From: Annona cherimola
Lineage: Eukaryota > Streptophyta > Magnoliopsida > Magnoliales > Annonaceae
Length of the DNA: 64,000 nucleotides
Assembly (NCBI GenBank): GCA_030490835.1
Contig: CM059971.1
Location: 105,032,095-105,096,094, forward strand
Direction of reading: 5' to 3'
Shown: positions 11,817 through 22,812 of the stretch, in pieces
Numbering within the stretch: position 1 is the first letter of the stretch
Layout of the letters: every line of letters starts with the position of its first letter
Notes under the pieces: model-generated
Databases searched by the model: none
The model's input: the letters and a program-made list of their open reading frames with translations, nothing else
What the model was told of the DNA's origin: nothing
Program-made: the position numbers and the translations under genes

Positions 11817-12093
11817 AGGGGGTGTTTTGTTTACACAAAAAACATTTCAAGTAAATTTTTCATTATTTATAACTACAATGTTTTTTTAAAATTTTTTTCA
11901 TTTCTTCACGTGTAACTATCTCATTTTTCAATCATTCTTACTCAATCACCCATATATTTAATTTATTTATTTTAACTTTATTTTCTTTGTTTCCTATCAT
12001 TACCTAAATTATATCACATTATTTTTTTCTATTTTAAAAAAATTTATATTAATACTTTTTCAGCAAAAAATTTATCACTTTGCAAACACACCT
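11817..12093 (+). mobile_element. MITE-2 copy, Tourist-like
   Basis: About 280 bp starting AGGGGGTGTTTTG and ending AAACACACC. It shares interior landmarks (TTTTTCAATCATT, ATTTTAACTTTATTTTC, ATATCACATTATTTT) with the copies at 16550, 28930 and 42138. Confidence 0.6.
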
Positions 12094-12115
12094 TTTAAAA
12101 AAACTGTACTCATAT

Positions 12116-12464
12116 CCAGGTGCAGTCGTATGTACCTGAGTGCATTGAGTCTCAATGTATCCCGGGTGTACCGCACCTATTTTTTAAAATTTTAAAATTT
12201 TTGTATGAAGCTGTTAATCTAAGTATATTTAACATATGTATAAATTTTTACCATTTTTGGAGACTTTTAGATTTTTTAGATTTTAAAAAATCAGTGACAA
12301 TTTTAGTAATTTTAAAGTACTAAAAATGTCAATGATTATATCTAAAAATCTCCAAAATCGGTAAAAATTGATATACATGTTAAATACACTTAGATTAACA
12401 GTAAAAAAATTTCAAAAAAATAAAAAAATAGTTATATGCACACAAGTGCATACAAGTACACCCC
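12116..12464. mobile_element. MITE-1 copy, diverged, with target duplication
   Basis: A palindromic relative of 41332-41742 with mutated arms (GTGCAGTCGTATG left, AAGTGCATACAAGTACACCCC right). Flanks share ACTCATAT (12108-12115 and 12465-12472), an 8-bp match that extends to nine with one mismatch, so the insertion is still delimited. Confidence 0.7.
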
Positions 12465-12799
12465 ACTCATATTCGAGTTTGAGCCCTGCTGTGTCACATG
12501 CACCCACGTCAGAATGCCAGATTGTGAGACCAGCTAGCTATACCTCAGTTCACGTCTCATGTAGAGCTTAAGAAGACATAATTAATGACAAACCCACGTC
12601 TTATGTGCAATCAGAATTATTATTTTCAATTTTCTTGTTTATTTTATAAATATATGAACACCACTGAAATATACAGGCTCCCCAGTAAAATTTGGTAATT
12701 TCTTAAATATAATTCACATATTTTTTTCAAAATCAACAAGATTTTCAAAAATAAAAATCACTAATTTCAAAAATATCAAGTTTCGTAGACAGAAAATTT

Positions 12800-13580
12800 T
12801 AAATTGGACTCGCACATTTATAAAATAAACAACAAAATAAAAATAATTTTTACTATTGCCCTTAAATTGCCGGGATTCCAGTTCAATGCACCCCAGTGTA
12901 CTTCACATTTTAAATTTTTTTTTTACATAATTTTCAATCTAATTAAATTTAACATGTGTATCAATTTTTATCATTTTTCGAGATTTTTTGATATTTTTTT
13001 GAATTTTAGTTCAAAAATTAAAAAAAAGTGAAGTATAACTTAGATTTTATACCAATTCCTGGGCCACCATGCAATTAAGCGTCCAGCATGTTTGTTCGTA
13101 AATGGTATATTAATAAGAAATTCTGTTTAATCGGAAGGTTGAATTATCTCATTAAATTAGATTCTTTGTGTATCAATTTCTCTTTTAGTAGAAAATCTTA
13201 CTTAATCAAACAGAGACCATTTTGCCGATTTTTCGAAATAAAGATATTAACTAAATTAAAAAAATTGCGGGAGAAATTTAAGCAAGGCTCACACATTTAT
13301 AAAAATATATAACAGAAATAAAAATAATTTTTACGGTCGCTCAAATCGCCCAATTTACGGTGGACTGTATTGGATCACTGCACTTATATTTCATACGAAT
13401 TTCCGGGCCACCGCATGCAATTAGGTTGACAGCACGGATATGCTTGTATATGGTATCGAATTAATAAAAAAAAATTATCTTTAAAAGGAAAGTTGGAATT
13501 CATCTTAATTAATTAGATTCTCTGTATACATGTTCTCTTTTAATTTAGCAAGAAATTTTACTTAATGGACATGGATTTGA
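12800..13580 (+). repeat. Local tandem duplication, two diverged copies
   Basis: Blocks around CACATTTATAAAA...AAATAAAAATAATTTTTAC (near 12812 and 13290), GGGCCACC...GCAATTA (near 13063 and 13404) and TTAGATTCT (near 13157 and 13516) recur in the same order at a spacing of roughly 340-480 bp. The first copy is lengthened by a MITE-1 fragment. Non-coding. Confidence 0.5.
12874..13026. mobile_element. MITE-1 fragment (left half)
   Basis: Begins CAGTTCAATGCACCCCAGTG and continues through TTCAATCTAATTAAATTTAACATGTG, matching the left arm and internal block of MITE-1. The right half is missing. Confidence 0.5.
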
Positions 13581-13695
13581 GAAATATATGTGTTGTGCAA
13601 TCAAATAAATAATGTAAAGTCAATCTATAGCGTTGCCATTGATTCGGACCATGAACACCTAAAACCCGAGTTAATAGATTTCAGAACAGATTCTC

Positions 13696-13823
13696 GGAGC
13701 GCAATTCAGTGCACCCGGGTGCATTCAGCCTCAACGCACCCGGGTGCACTGCACCTATTTTTTTTTATTTTTTTTTGAACTTTTTTTCATACAATGGTTA
13801 ATCTAGGTTTATTTAACATATGT
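13696..13823. mobile_element. MITE-1 fragment, truncated young copy
   Basis: Begins GGAGCGCAATTCAGTGCA. Its first 85 or so bases look identical to the left arm of the element at 41332, including the poly(T)-A-poly(T) run. It stops abruptly after TTTAACATATG; the hairpin centre and whole right arm are gone. No matching flank repeat is visible, so a deletion followed insertion. Confidence 0.75.
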
Positions 13824-13972
13824 GCAAATGAAGCATTTTTTAAAATTTACAGATGAATATATATTTTTTAACAAATGTAGCTTATAAACATACTTGATTG
13901 GGATGAAACTCGATCCCTTAGATAAGCAAACATGGCTCCACTTGGGACTGTGTATATGTATATAACTATTTC

Positions 13973-16320
13973 CAAAATACTCACGGTAAAATTTGAATGT
14001 CCCCAAAGTTTTGCCGCAAAATCTAGGGCTTTTAATATATTAAGGTTAGTAACGCCACGTTTATAACTGTACTTCTGGCTATAAATCTGAATGCAGCAGC
14101 TAGCTTGTGTAGTAGAGTAAAAAAATTTCAAAAACAGAGAGGAAGGGGAAAAAACATGGTTCGGAAGGCGGCCTTCGTCGTTTATATGATCTGCAACATG
14201 TTCACATTGGCGGCTGCACGTCGTAAGCTATTTAATTTATTGCTTTTTAATTAAAATTTTTGCCTTCCCTAGTTAGTTAATTTTGGTTTGAATTGAGTTA
14301 GTGAGAGACCATTTGCCCCCCCTTTTTTGATTTCCTGCAGCTTCCTTCGTTATTTAATCTATTTAGTTTGAATGACTCCATTATTATACCAGTACAACAA
14401 ATTTTATATATTTTGGCACAGGAAATTGTTATCAATGTCATTGGTAGAAGAAATTTTGTGTTGTAGTGATATGTAATAGATCATCAAACCCATCCAACTA
14501 CAATCGGTTGCTTTTTTTTTTTTTTTTCTATCAATTAAACTTCCATGAAACGGTGTAGATCACCAATTCTAGCGCTAAAAGCCGTCCACAAGGATTTTTG
14601 TTTAAGCATTACAAACTAGCTGGACTAAACATATTTTTATGATAAAGCAAGAAAAGTGTTAGGAATATGGATCTTATTCTGGATAATTAAATTAAACAAG
14701 TATTTTAGGCTATTTTTATCAGCCTGATCTTTTTCGGAATTCAGCACAGTTATAATTTACACGAATTCCAAACATGATTAATTATTAATCAAAACAATGA
14801 ATACCTTAAATAAATTTTTATTAGGAAAGCAAAAGAAATATGGTTTGAAATATATAATTAGTTATTCTAGCAAGTTATAAGTTTGCCAACTATGAAGCTA
14901 TCATATATGTTGTGCAGATTAATTGAACTGTTATTTTAGATTTATTTATTTTTATGCTTTACAGAGGATATGGAGGTTCAAAAGTAGCCTTGCTGCACAG
15001 AGCCATGAAGTTGCACCGGTGATGGTGACAAAAGGTGCAAGGACAAGGGGTATTATGTTTTTGGACCGGCCTGAAATGTAAATGATCATTCGGCGTGTAT
15101 CTATGTCATTGGACGTTTATACAAGCTTAATTTGTCATGAGACGTGACTCCATAGGCCGAGGCAGATATTTATATAAAAAACCGAAAAAATGGGAAGACA
15201 ATTAGCTGGAAAGTCTAAATCATTCACTCAGTCTCGGTGTTTGATCTCATCATCGTGAGTTGGACCCGACAGGCTCCCAACCTCGGCGACAGCACATACA
15301 GCACCCCATCAATAATTTATATGCTTGCTTAATTTAATTCAGTAATTTTCATGTGTTTAGCCCTTGAGTTTAGCTAGTGATCCACACAATCACATCAAAC
15401 AAACAAGCAAAAGCTATATTTGGAGTCCAACCAGCGCATGCAAGGTCGGTTCTGCTGAATAGATATTATATCTGGCTGACAGAAGTACCAAATCATCCTA
15501 TTTTTCTTTTCCCCAACAAAAACGAAGAAAGGGGCTTTATAATTTATTTGGTGCTTGAGAGGCACTATTCATGAGAGAGGGCCACCTTTCTATTTATATA
15601 GTTGCTTGCACTTTTCTATGCCAAGGTGCTTAATAAACAATCAGGATCTGCCAAATAAATAAATGGCATGCAGTGGGTACATCTGCATGTGTGACCACTG
15701 TATGGACACATTTTTAGGTCATTCAGGCTGGAAATTGGTTGGTAAAGTCGGTTTGAATATTAATGCATATACGCCTGGTTTGATTTGATGGAAAAGCAAT
15801 AGGATTAACAAGAATATGTTCATCACTCTTCCCTAGAATTGAAGTACGTTAAAAGTATGTAAGGTGGGATTTGGAATTTGAAGTTGGGTGGTTGCATTAT
15901 TATCCTTTTCCTCCAGTTATCTTTCATCAGTTGGTTGATCAGATGTTTCTCATTCAAGGTGAATAACACAGATTAAAAAAAAAAACAAACAAAGGGATGT
16001 GCATTGAGGCCAACTAGCTAGCAACTGTCTATTTCTCTATGAAAATAACTCAATTACAATGTGGAATTCGTTGAATCCAATCTCTTATATATATATATAT
16101 ATGTATGTATTCAAAATTCAAATGAATTAGAGTTAAAATTTGAAACTTTTACGATTGCATGGCCCACCTTCTCATTTTTTGTCTTAGTAGTCCCTGGAGT
16201 TAGACTCTCATTCAAGCCAATTGCAGCATTCGCCTAGTGAATTAAGGATAGTTAGCTGCAAAATCCAAGGCATAGATGCCAGCAATGAAATCTTTCGGCT
16301 ACCACTCACGCTCTTCCTAA
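13973..16320 (+). repeat. Segmental tandem duplication, copy B
   Basis: Partner of 8608-11720 with the same order of conserved blocks: CAAAATCTAGGGCTTTTAAT before the gene, then the peptide gene relic, then the AATTAGCTGGAAAG, GGTAAAGTCGGTT and CAAGCCAATTGCAGCATTC blocks. Similarity is clear but with many substitutions and indels, so the duplication is not recent. Confidence 0.8.
14156..15105 (+). pseudogene. Defensin-like peptide pseudogene
   Basis: Exon 1 (14156-14222) still encodes a signal peptide closely similar to that of the gene at 8794, and the intron borders survive (CGTC|GTAAGC and TTTACAG before 14965). In exon 2 the tryptophan codon before the first cysteine pair has become TAG (near 14986); a second stop follows eight codons later, a third (TGA) falls 20 codons beyond that, and the last cysteines are in another frame. 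Five of the ten cysteine positions can still be recognised in frame (CC, C, C, then a shifted C and CHW). The intron is about 740 bp, twice that of the intact copy. It cannot make the mature peptide as it stands. Confidence 0.75.
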
Positions 16321-16549
16321 AGCTGCTGCTTTATCTTTTTTCCGTTTGTACAAGAACCCTGGTCATCTCCTCATTATCTTCCTCGTACGTGTGCCGAAAA
16401 AAAAGAAAAACACTTCTGTCTAATGCAGAGATTATGAGTCATTATTAATGACTAACATTCTTAGAGGGCATCATTCGGCATTAATCTCTACCATTTTCTG
16501 ATAGTCCTTGAATTTTTTTTTTTAAAAAGTAACAATACAAGAAAATTTT

Positions 16550-16840
16550 GAGTGTGTTTGTCAATTTGCAAAAGTTGTCTTGTTAAAAAATTTTCAATTT
16601 AAAACTTTTCACTTTTCATAACTACTCATTTTTTAATTATTTTTTACATATCTTTCTATACAACAACTTTACTTTTTAATTATTTCTACACAACTACCAA
16701 TACAAAAAACCTATTTATTTTAAATTTATTCTCTTTATTCCTCATTATTATCCTTACAATATCACATCATTTTTACTAATTTAATAATTTTTACATAAAA
16801 AATTTTTTATCAAAAATTTTACAACTTCACAAACACACCT
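16550..16840 (+). mobile_element. MITE-2 copy, Tourist-like
   Basis: About 290 bp starting GAGTGTGTTTGTCAA and ending AAACACACC. It is very similar to the element split by the LINE at 42138-44935, including TTTTACATATCTTT, ACAACTACCAATACAA and CAATATCACATCATTTTT. Confidence 0.75.
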
Positions 16841-17051
16841 TTTAACTATTTCCCCTGTCAGTTATTGTTTATGCTACTACTGCACTGAGCACTCGGTTGA
16901 AAGTCCTAATAGACTCGGCTGCCGTTTGCCAACTGTTCGACCCAGCCCTATGCTTTGCCTAACTGCCTTATTGCTTGGACTTTTGGAAGGCTTGCGTGTG
17001 GGAGTTTTCCCATCTGTTCTCTAACAGAAAAGGGTCATGCACCGTCACGAC

Positions 17052-18812
17052 CAGTGTTTTGAAAACCGGACCGGACCGTCCGGTCCGACCGGTCGAACCG
17101 CAAACCGGTAGCTTCACGGTTCGGTTCGGCACCGGTTTGCTATTTTTAATGAAAACCGCTTGAACCGTTTGAACCGGGCGGTTGAACCGCAAAAACTGGT
17201 CTGACCGCGATTCGGTTCACACGGATTTTTTTTTAATAATAATTAAAAAAATAAAAATACCACGCGGGACCAGCGCGCCCATCTCTCCCGTCCCGCCTGC
17301 CCGCACTTCTTTCCCGCTCCCCTTTCTCTATTTCGCTTTCACAGCGCCTAGGGTTTCAGCCTGCCGGAATCGTCCCACGGCCCCACCTCGATCGATCTCA
17401 GCCGACCTCCTTCGGCCTGCTGGCAGCACCCTTGCTTGTCTCCTTCGGCCTGCTGGGGACGCTGACCGTTGACAGAGGTATACGTATACCCACCGAACCC
17501 ATCCCCTTGTCGGAGATTCCGTCTCCTCTGCCTCAGGTCGAGAGCCGACTGCCATTCATCTCAAGCTGCTTTGACCATCCCCAGCAACTACTGAATCCCA
17601 ATAGCCATAAATCCAGCAAATCTGTTTCATGGCAAAAATTCCCTTTTTTCAGCCTCCTGAAAATCAACGAGCATTGCTGTAATTTTTGTTTCCAACTTCC
17701 TTACACCAAAGCTGAAACCCAAAACCAAACGGGAGGCAACATCCCAAACACGGTCCAAGCTTCAAATTGCAACCAGTGATTTTCCTATCTCCGGCAACAC
17801 CTCCAGCGTCCGGCAACTCGTTAAAGCACGGCAGCACCATTTCGGTTTCCGGGCTTCCAGCATCTTTCTTCATCGATTTGCCGCAACCATCGGTTTGAAT
17901 TTCACGCTGAAACTACACATTCTTTTATATAAATTTATTTTGCACGGTAAACGGAAGCCATAAAAAAGTCTGCAATATGGGCTAGAATTTATGAGCATGT
18001 GCATCTTTATATATTTTATACAATGGATATCATATAAAAAAATTATGCATTGTGGGCCACGCTCCACGTGGCTTAGGAAAATCTGAAAAAGAACAAATGT
18101 GTATACGTTATCGTAATTTTAGTTTTATATTATTTAATTTCTTAAATGTTATGCAATATTTTGCCATGTTATGGATTAATTGATGAATCTACATTTTTCT
18201 ATATAGTTAGAACATTTAGTTGTGTTTTGTACTCACTTTAGACCTAAATCGTAGTCAAACTTTGCTCAAAATTGAATGATGATGAGCAATTTGAACATTT
18301 TCAATTACATTACAATTTTAAATGCTTTTTCTTATTTTTAGGTTGTTAATTTCTTCAAGTAAAGTAAAATTATATATTTTTTACAAATATCTTATATCTT
18401 TTCATTAATATTTGAAATTTCATTGCAGATATTCTGATCAAGCATATAGGAACAAAAAAAGATGAAACAATTGCACCTATTTCAGGTTAGTGCACTCTTT
18501 TTAAATTGTTAAAATTAATCATTATTTTTAAAATTTCATCTTGATTAACATATGTGATCTTATTTTTTTCTTGATTTGCATGATAATTTTAATATGATGA
18601 ACTTAAATGTATTATTGATGCTAAGTGTAATTTTTATATTACATATAATTTATATTTATTTATATATTTAATTTAATTTTGAAATAATTAAAATAAATTA
18701 AATATAATTATTACGTCATAATTATGTCATGCTGATGTCACGGTTCAAAACGGTTTGAACCACGGTTGAACCGGTTGGACCTGAACCGAACACAACGGTT
18801 TTTAAAACATTG
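17052..18812. mobile_element. Non-autonomous hAT element, 1.76 kb
   Basis: Termini CAGTGTTTTGAAAACCGG and (right end, reverse-complemented) CAATGTTTTAAAAACCGT are imperfect inverted repeats with the CA...TG ends of hAT transposons. The flanks are an exact 8-bp duplication, GTCACGAC (17044-17051 and 18813-18820), the hAT hallmark. Sub-terminal regions are dense in GGTTCGAACCGG-like palindromes, expected transposase-binding repeats. The interior has a GC-rich block (about 17260-17900) with a CTAGGGTTTC motif typical of plant 5' leaders, then AT-rich sequence and a small intron-flanked open segment near 18430-18490. No BED finger or hAT dimerisation domain is present, so it is a deletion derivative or has picked up host sequence. 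Confidence 0.85.
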
Positions 18813-18820
18813 GTCACGAC

Positions 18821-21800
18821 TTGTAGAAATATAAGAAGAAGCGGCGTGCACAGGCACAGCTAGCTCATATAATCCTTAGGTCAAAGGCGTGGGGTTTTGG
18901 CGCCAGTATCTGACGTCATGCATCCAACAGATTGGAACTGGGAAGCCAAACGTGGGCACGGACAAGAGCATTTTAATATCGCTTAGGGACAAACAAGGAA
19001 GGCAAGTGGGATAAACTTCGATACTTTGATTCGTCTTTAATTAGTTTACCGTGGGCCCTATCGTTTGATGACTTAATTAACTGTTGGATGTTGACGGCGC
19101 ATGTTTGTGTTTGCAGCCCAGTAAATCCAACTTAAGTTGTTGCTGTTATTATTATTATTATTTCATCTACAATTTGTCTTAACCCAACTTCTAACTTGAA
19201 CACCTACGTGCACTCACGTCAATCATGTGATCATCCCAATGGTGACAATCCAATCTAAGTTTTTTTTTTTAATTTTTTTTTTTGAGTAATCTGTATTTTC
19301 ATTTACTTACAACGGTCCACATACAAAAAGTTTTGGTGGGCTTGAATACAGAATTTTCAACCTGCAAACTTATTTACGTAACCCGCATAATTGATTTAAA
19401 TAAACGAATTGGTCATATGTTGAGTTCGTCCAATCCAATATTCCAATCTTTAACTCATCAACCTAGAAAATTCGTTAAAAAGTTAATATTTATTTCACAA
19501 GTTACATATACTTATTACCAATAAAATCAATATTTTAATTAAGAATATATATATATATATATATATATATGAAAGTTGATGTTTAATTTTAATTAGATGA
19601 TTAGTATTAAAGTCTTTGTTCATTATGTAGAATCACAATTTAAATAGTTCGTCATTTTTAGTTTTTATTGTTCAACTTGTTAATAACTCGCAACCCAATT
19701 TAGTTATGTTAAATAGAATAGGATTAAGATTTACCTCTATCATGAATAACTCAACTTAGTTTTGCAAGGTAAATTTCATAATTACCACTGAATTTTGGTT
19801 AAATTACGTCAGTTGTGCACTTTACTTTTGCAAGCATAATGGCATATATATTGGTTGGCATGTAATTGAGTTAACTTGTAGCCCGATATCTACCTAACTT
19901 GTTTTGCATTGGGTTGGACAACTACTTTAATAACTTGAGATTAAGGTGGGTTGTAATCCTTAACTTAAATTTAAAATAGGATGGGAGTTGGATTAATCGT
20001 ATCCTAACCTAAATGTAACTCAACCTAACCTATGTATATAATTTTTTTTTTAAAAAGACATTCTTAAAGTAAATGCCTCATTTTCAATATAATCATGAAA
20101 ACTTATTATTTAATAAAGTATTTTAGTATTTAATATTTAAGTTCAACATTTATATGATTTTAACTTACAATGGGGTTGTTTGGGGATATGCAAAACTCAG
20201 ACTTTTGGGTAAAACTTTTCAAGCTAAGGAACGTTTAAGAAAAAACGTCAATTCAACCCGCTGTGACCTGTTGCTACTTCATTTCAAATAGCCATCATCT
20301 GCTGGCCATCCATGTTGTCCTATATCATAGCTAATTAGTACATCCAACGGTGTAATTCTCACATGATCAAACAACATATAACCATTGTATTATCCACTTT
20401 GAACGGTCGGATGTGTCTGTGATTTTTTTTATCATCGCCACGTGACAACGCTCTCCCAAAGCATAATTAATACAAGCACCAAATTGTACCAAGAGCGCTG
20501 ACAAGGGATAGCTGTTGGACTGTTGTGCAATTAGTGAGTCAAATTTTCATGGCTGAGTGGCCTACTATGCAATTAATTTGGTTAATTTTTTGGGCTGAAA
20601 AAACGTCAGAAAGTTTTCTTCAATGCCAAACAACCCAATATTGTAAAAAATATTAAATATTTTAAACATAACTCACATTTGTAATCTCTATTACCCATTT
20701 GAACTAGATTCAATTTCAACTCAAGTTTAACCATTTTTATAATATTGGTGTTTGGGTTGGTTCACTTTGACTCGACCTAATATAATATATAATACTAAAG
20801 TTTTTGTAGAGTTTTAATCTTGTGAGTTTACAAAATCGCAGATTTGAACATTACCAAACTTAATCCTTTGAGATTGAACAATAACAAATTAAAATTTTTT
20901 TTTTGATTGGGTATGTATATTACTATTCATTTAATTATTATAATCAAGCCCAAGGAAAACAATAGCAAACTTTCACTTATCTACTAGAGGAGATAATAAA
21001 CTTTCATTTATCATATGAGGAGACAACAAACTCTCACTGATCCACTAATAAAGACAACAAGCTCTCAAAATTATTTACGAACACGACAGTTCGAACCAGG
21101 TTGATGCTACTGCTGGCATCGTACCCGACTGCTGGGGTGAGAGCCTAATTCTTTAAGTTCGAACCAGGTTGATGCTATTAAGGACTATAGCAGATCGATC
21201 ATCATCGACTCTAGCTCCTTCAGTCCGAATTCGTCTCTAATTCATCTCGTTTTCGTTGATCGTTCAACATGGAATTGTTGATGCATCATGATTGTCCAGT
21301 AACCATATCTGCTGCCTGTCATTGATTCATGTGGAAGTCGATTTTGATTTTTCTTTCATGTCCAATCAGATCGACTCCCGCTGATTTCGACCGACTCTTC
21401 CTACTAGTTGATTCCTAGTTCGTTTCGATCGTCTCCATCGACCACAATATTCTGTTCTTTCAGCTATAGCGAATCATCTTCATCAATTTTGTTTACGGGA
21501 TTTGCACTAAAAACGAGGGCAACAATTTTACTTTTATTACGGGATCCATGGAAGGCATCACTAATCTTCTACCTTAACTTCTACTTTTCATATTCATAGA
21601 TGAAAATAATCTTCTGCCTTCATTAATTTTCTTCTGGCTGAACTTGTCTTTAGCAAGGGTAAAATAGAAAATTCGAAAATAGTATTCGATTTGCAATGGA
21701 TCAGTCTTCGGGGCCTAATCTCGCTATTATTAATTTGAAGGTCGAATCCGTTGTTTTCCAAATTTAGAGAGGGTGGTTATGGCAAAAATCCCACATCATT

Positions 21801-22812
21801 GGATAATAAGCATTGCCAAACGCCTAACAGATGCTTACTCAGTAAGTACAAGCGTCTCCCAAATAACATTAATGAAATATTTAGACAAATTAAAATTAAT
21901 AGATATAAAAGGCTAAGAGGAATAAATTTAACATAATTAAAAGCAATACATTCGTTCCTCTTCTCTCGAGTATTAAGCTTAGTAATTAATTGGGCACCGA
22001 CCTAACTTGGCTATGCCATCTCATCAAATGATCGAGTCATTTCATCTAACTATGCCGTAAATTAAATCATATAAGGGAATGTAACCCTTGACAGTATTAT
22101 TAATATTAAAAGAATATCCAGAGCTTATGTACGCAATCATCATAAAATATGTCTTTGCCACGTGATCGAAGGTGGGTAACGAACAGGATTAGTTTTTTCA
22201 AAGGCCAGCTCTGCCCCACCTATAGCCTATACATGCGTCAACAGGCAGTCAGCACGCACAAGGCTAATAAATAAACAATTAATAATCCACTTCAATTTAC
22301 GACTAGAAATCAATTAATTCGTACCGGGGAAATTTTGTGGGCGTCTTTTCATAATTTTTATTTCACCGAGCCAGCGTAGCCATCGAGTGGTCCCTGTCCA
22401 AATCATTTCGCTGCCATCACGCCCATCGAGAGGCTTCCAACTTGTCAACGGTCCAGATGACCGCACACAAACAAAAAAAGTAATGCAACTACGCGAGTCA
22501 AGTCCGTCAGCAAATTCGGAATTTAGACCGTGTCTTTTTTACCTACTGTTAGTAAAATCGAATCTTACAGGGCCCGACCCGAATATATCTGACTGCTGGC
22601 TTGCTGACCGTCCTCTCACGGTCACCCTTTCCGGGCAGTGCAGGGCCGAAGCAGCCTCTGTCTCTCTCTGCCTCTCCGTCTGAGCATTGCAGCAGTCTCG
22701 CAGCCGCTGAGCTACAACCTTGCGTCTTTTTAACCATCCCCTCTACCTTCCTCCTCCTCGCTCCTTAACGTGCGCACAAGGTGGCGCATGATAAGGCCGT
22801 GCGGCTGCGAGG
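18821..22812. other. Gene-free, repeat-bearing stretch
   Basis: No protein gene is recognisable. It contains an (AT)n run at about 19546-19570, a short tandem run of ACAAACTTTCACTTATC-type units at about 20960-21070, and two copies of a GTTCGAACCAGGTTGATGCT motif (about 21090 and 21158). The last few hundred bases before 22813 are pyrimidine-rich and probably hold the promoter and leader of the next gene; no clear TATA box is seen. Confidence 0.5.

Noticed and set aside
22387..22737. Frames upstream of the XBAT31-like gene
   Set aside because: They lie in the pyrimidine-rich presumptive promoter/leader and match no family.
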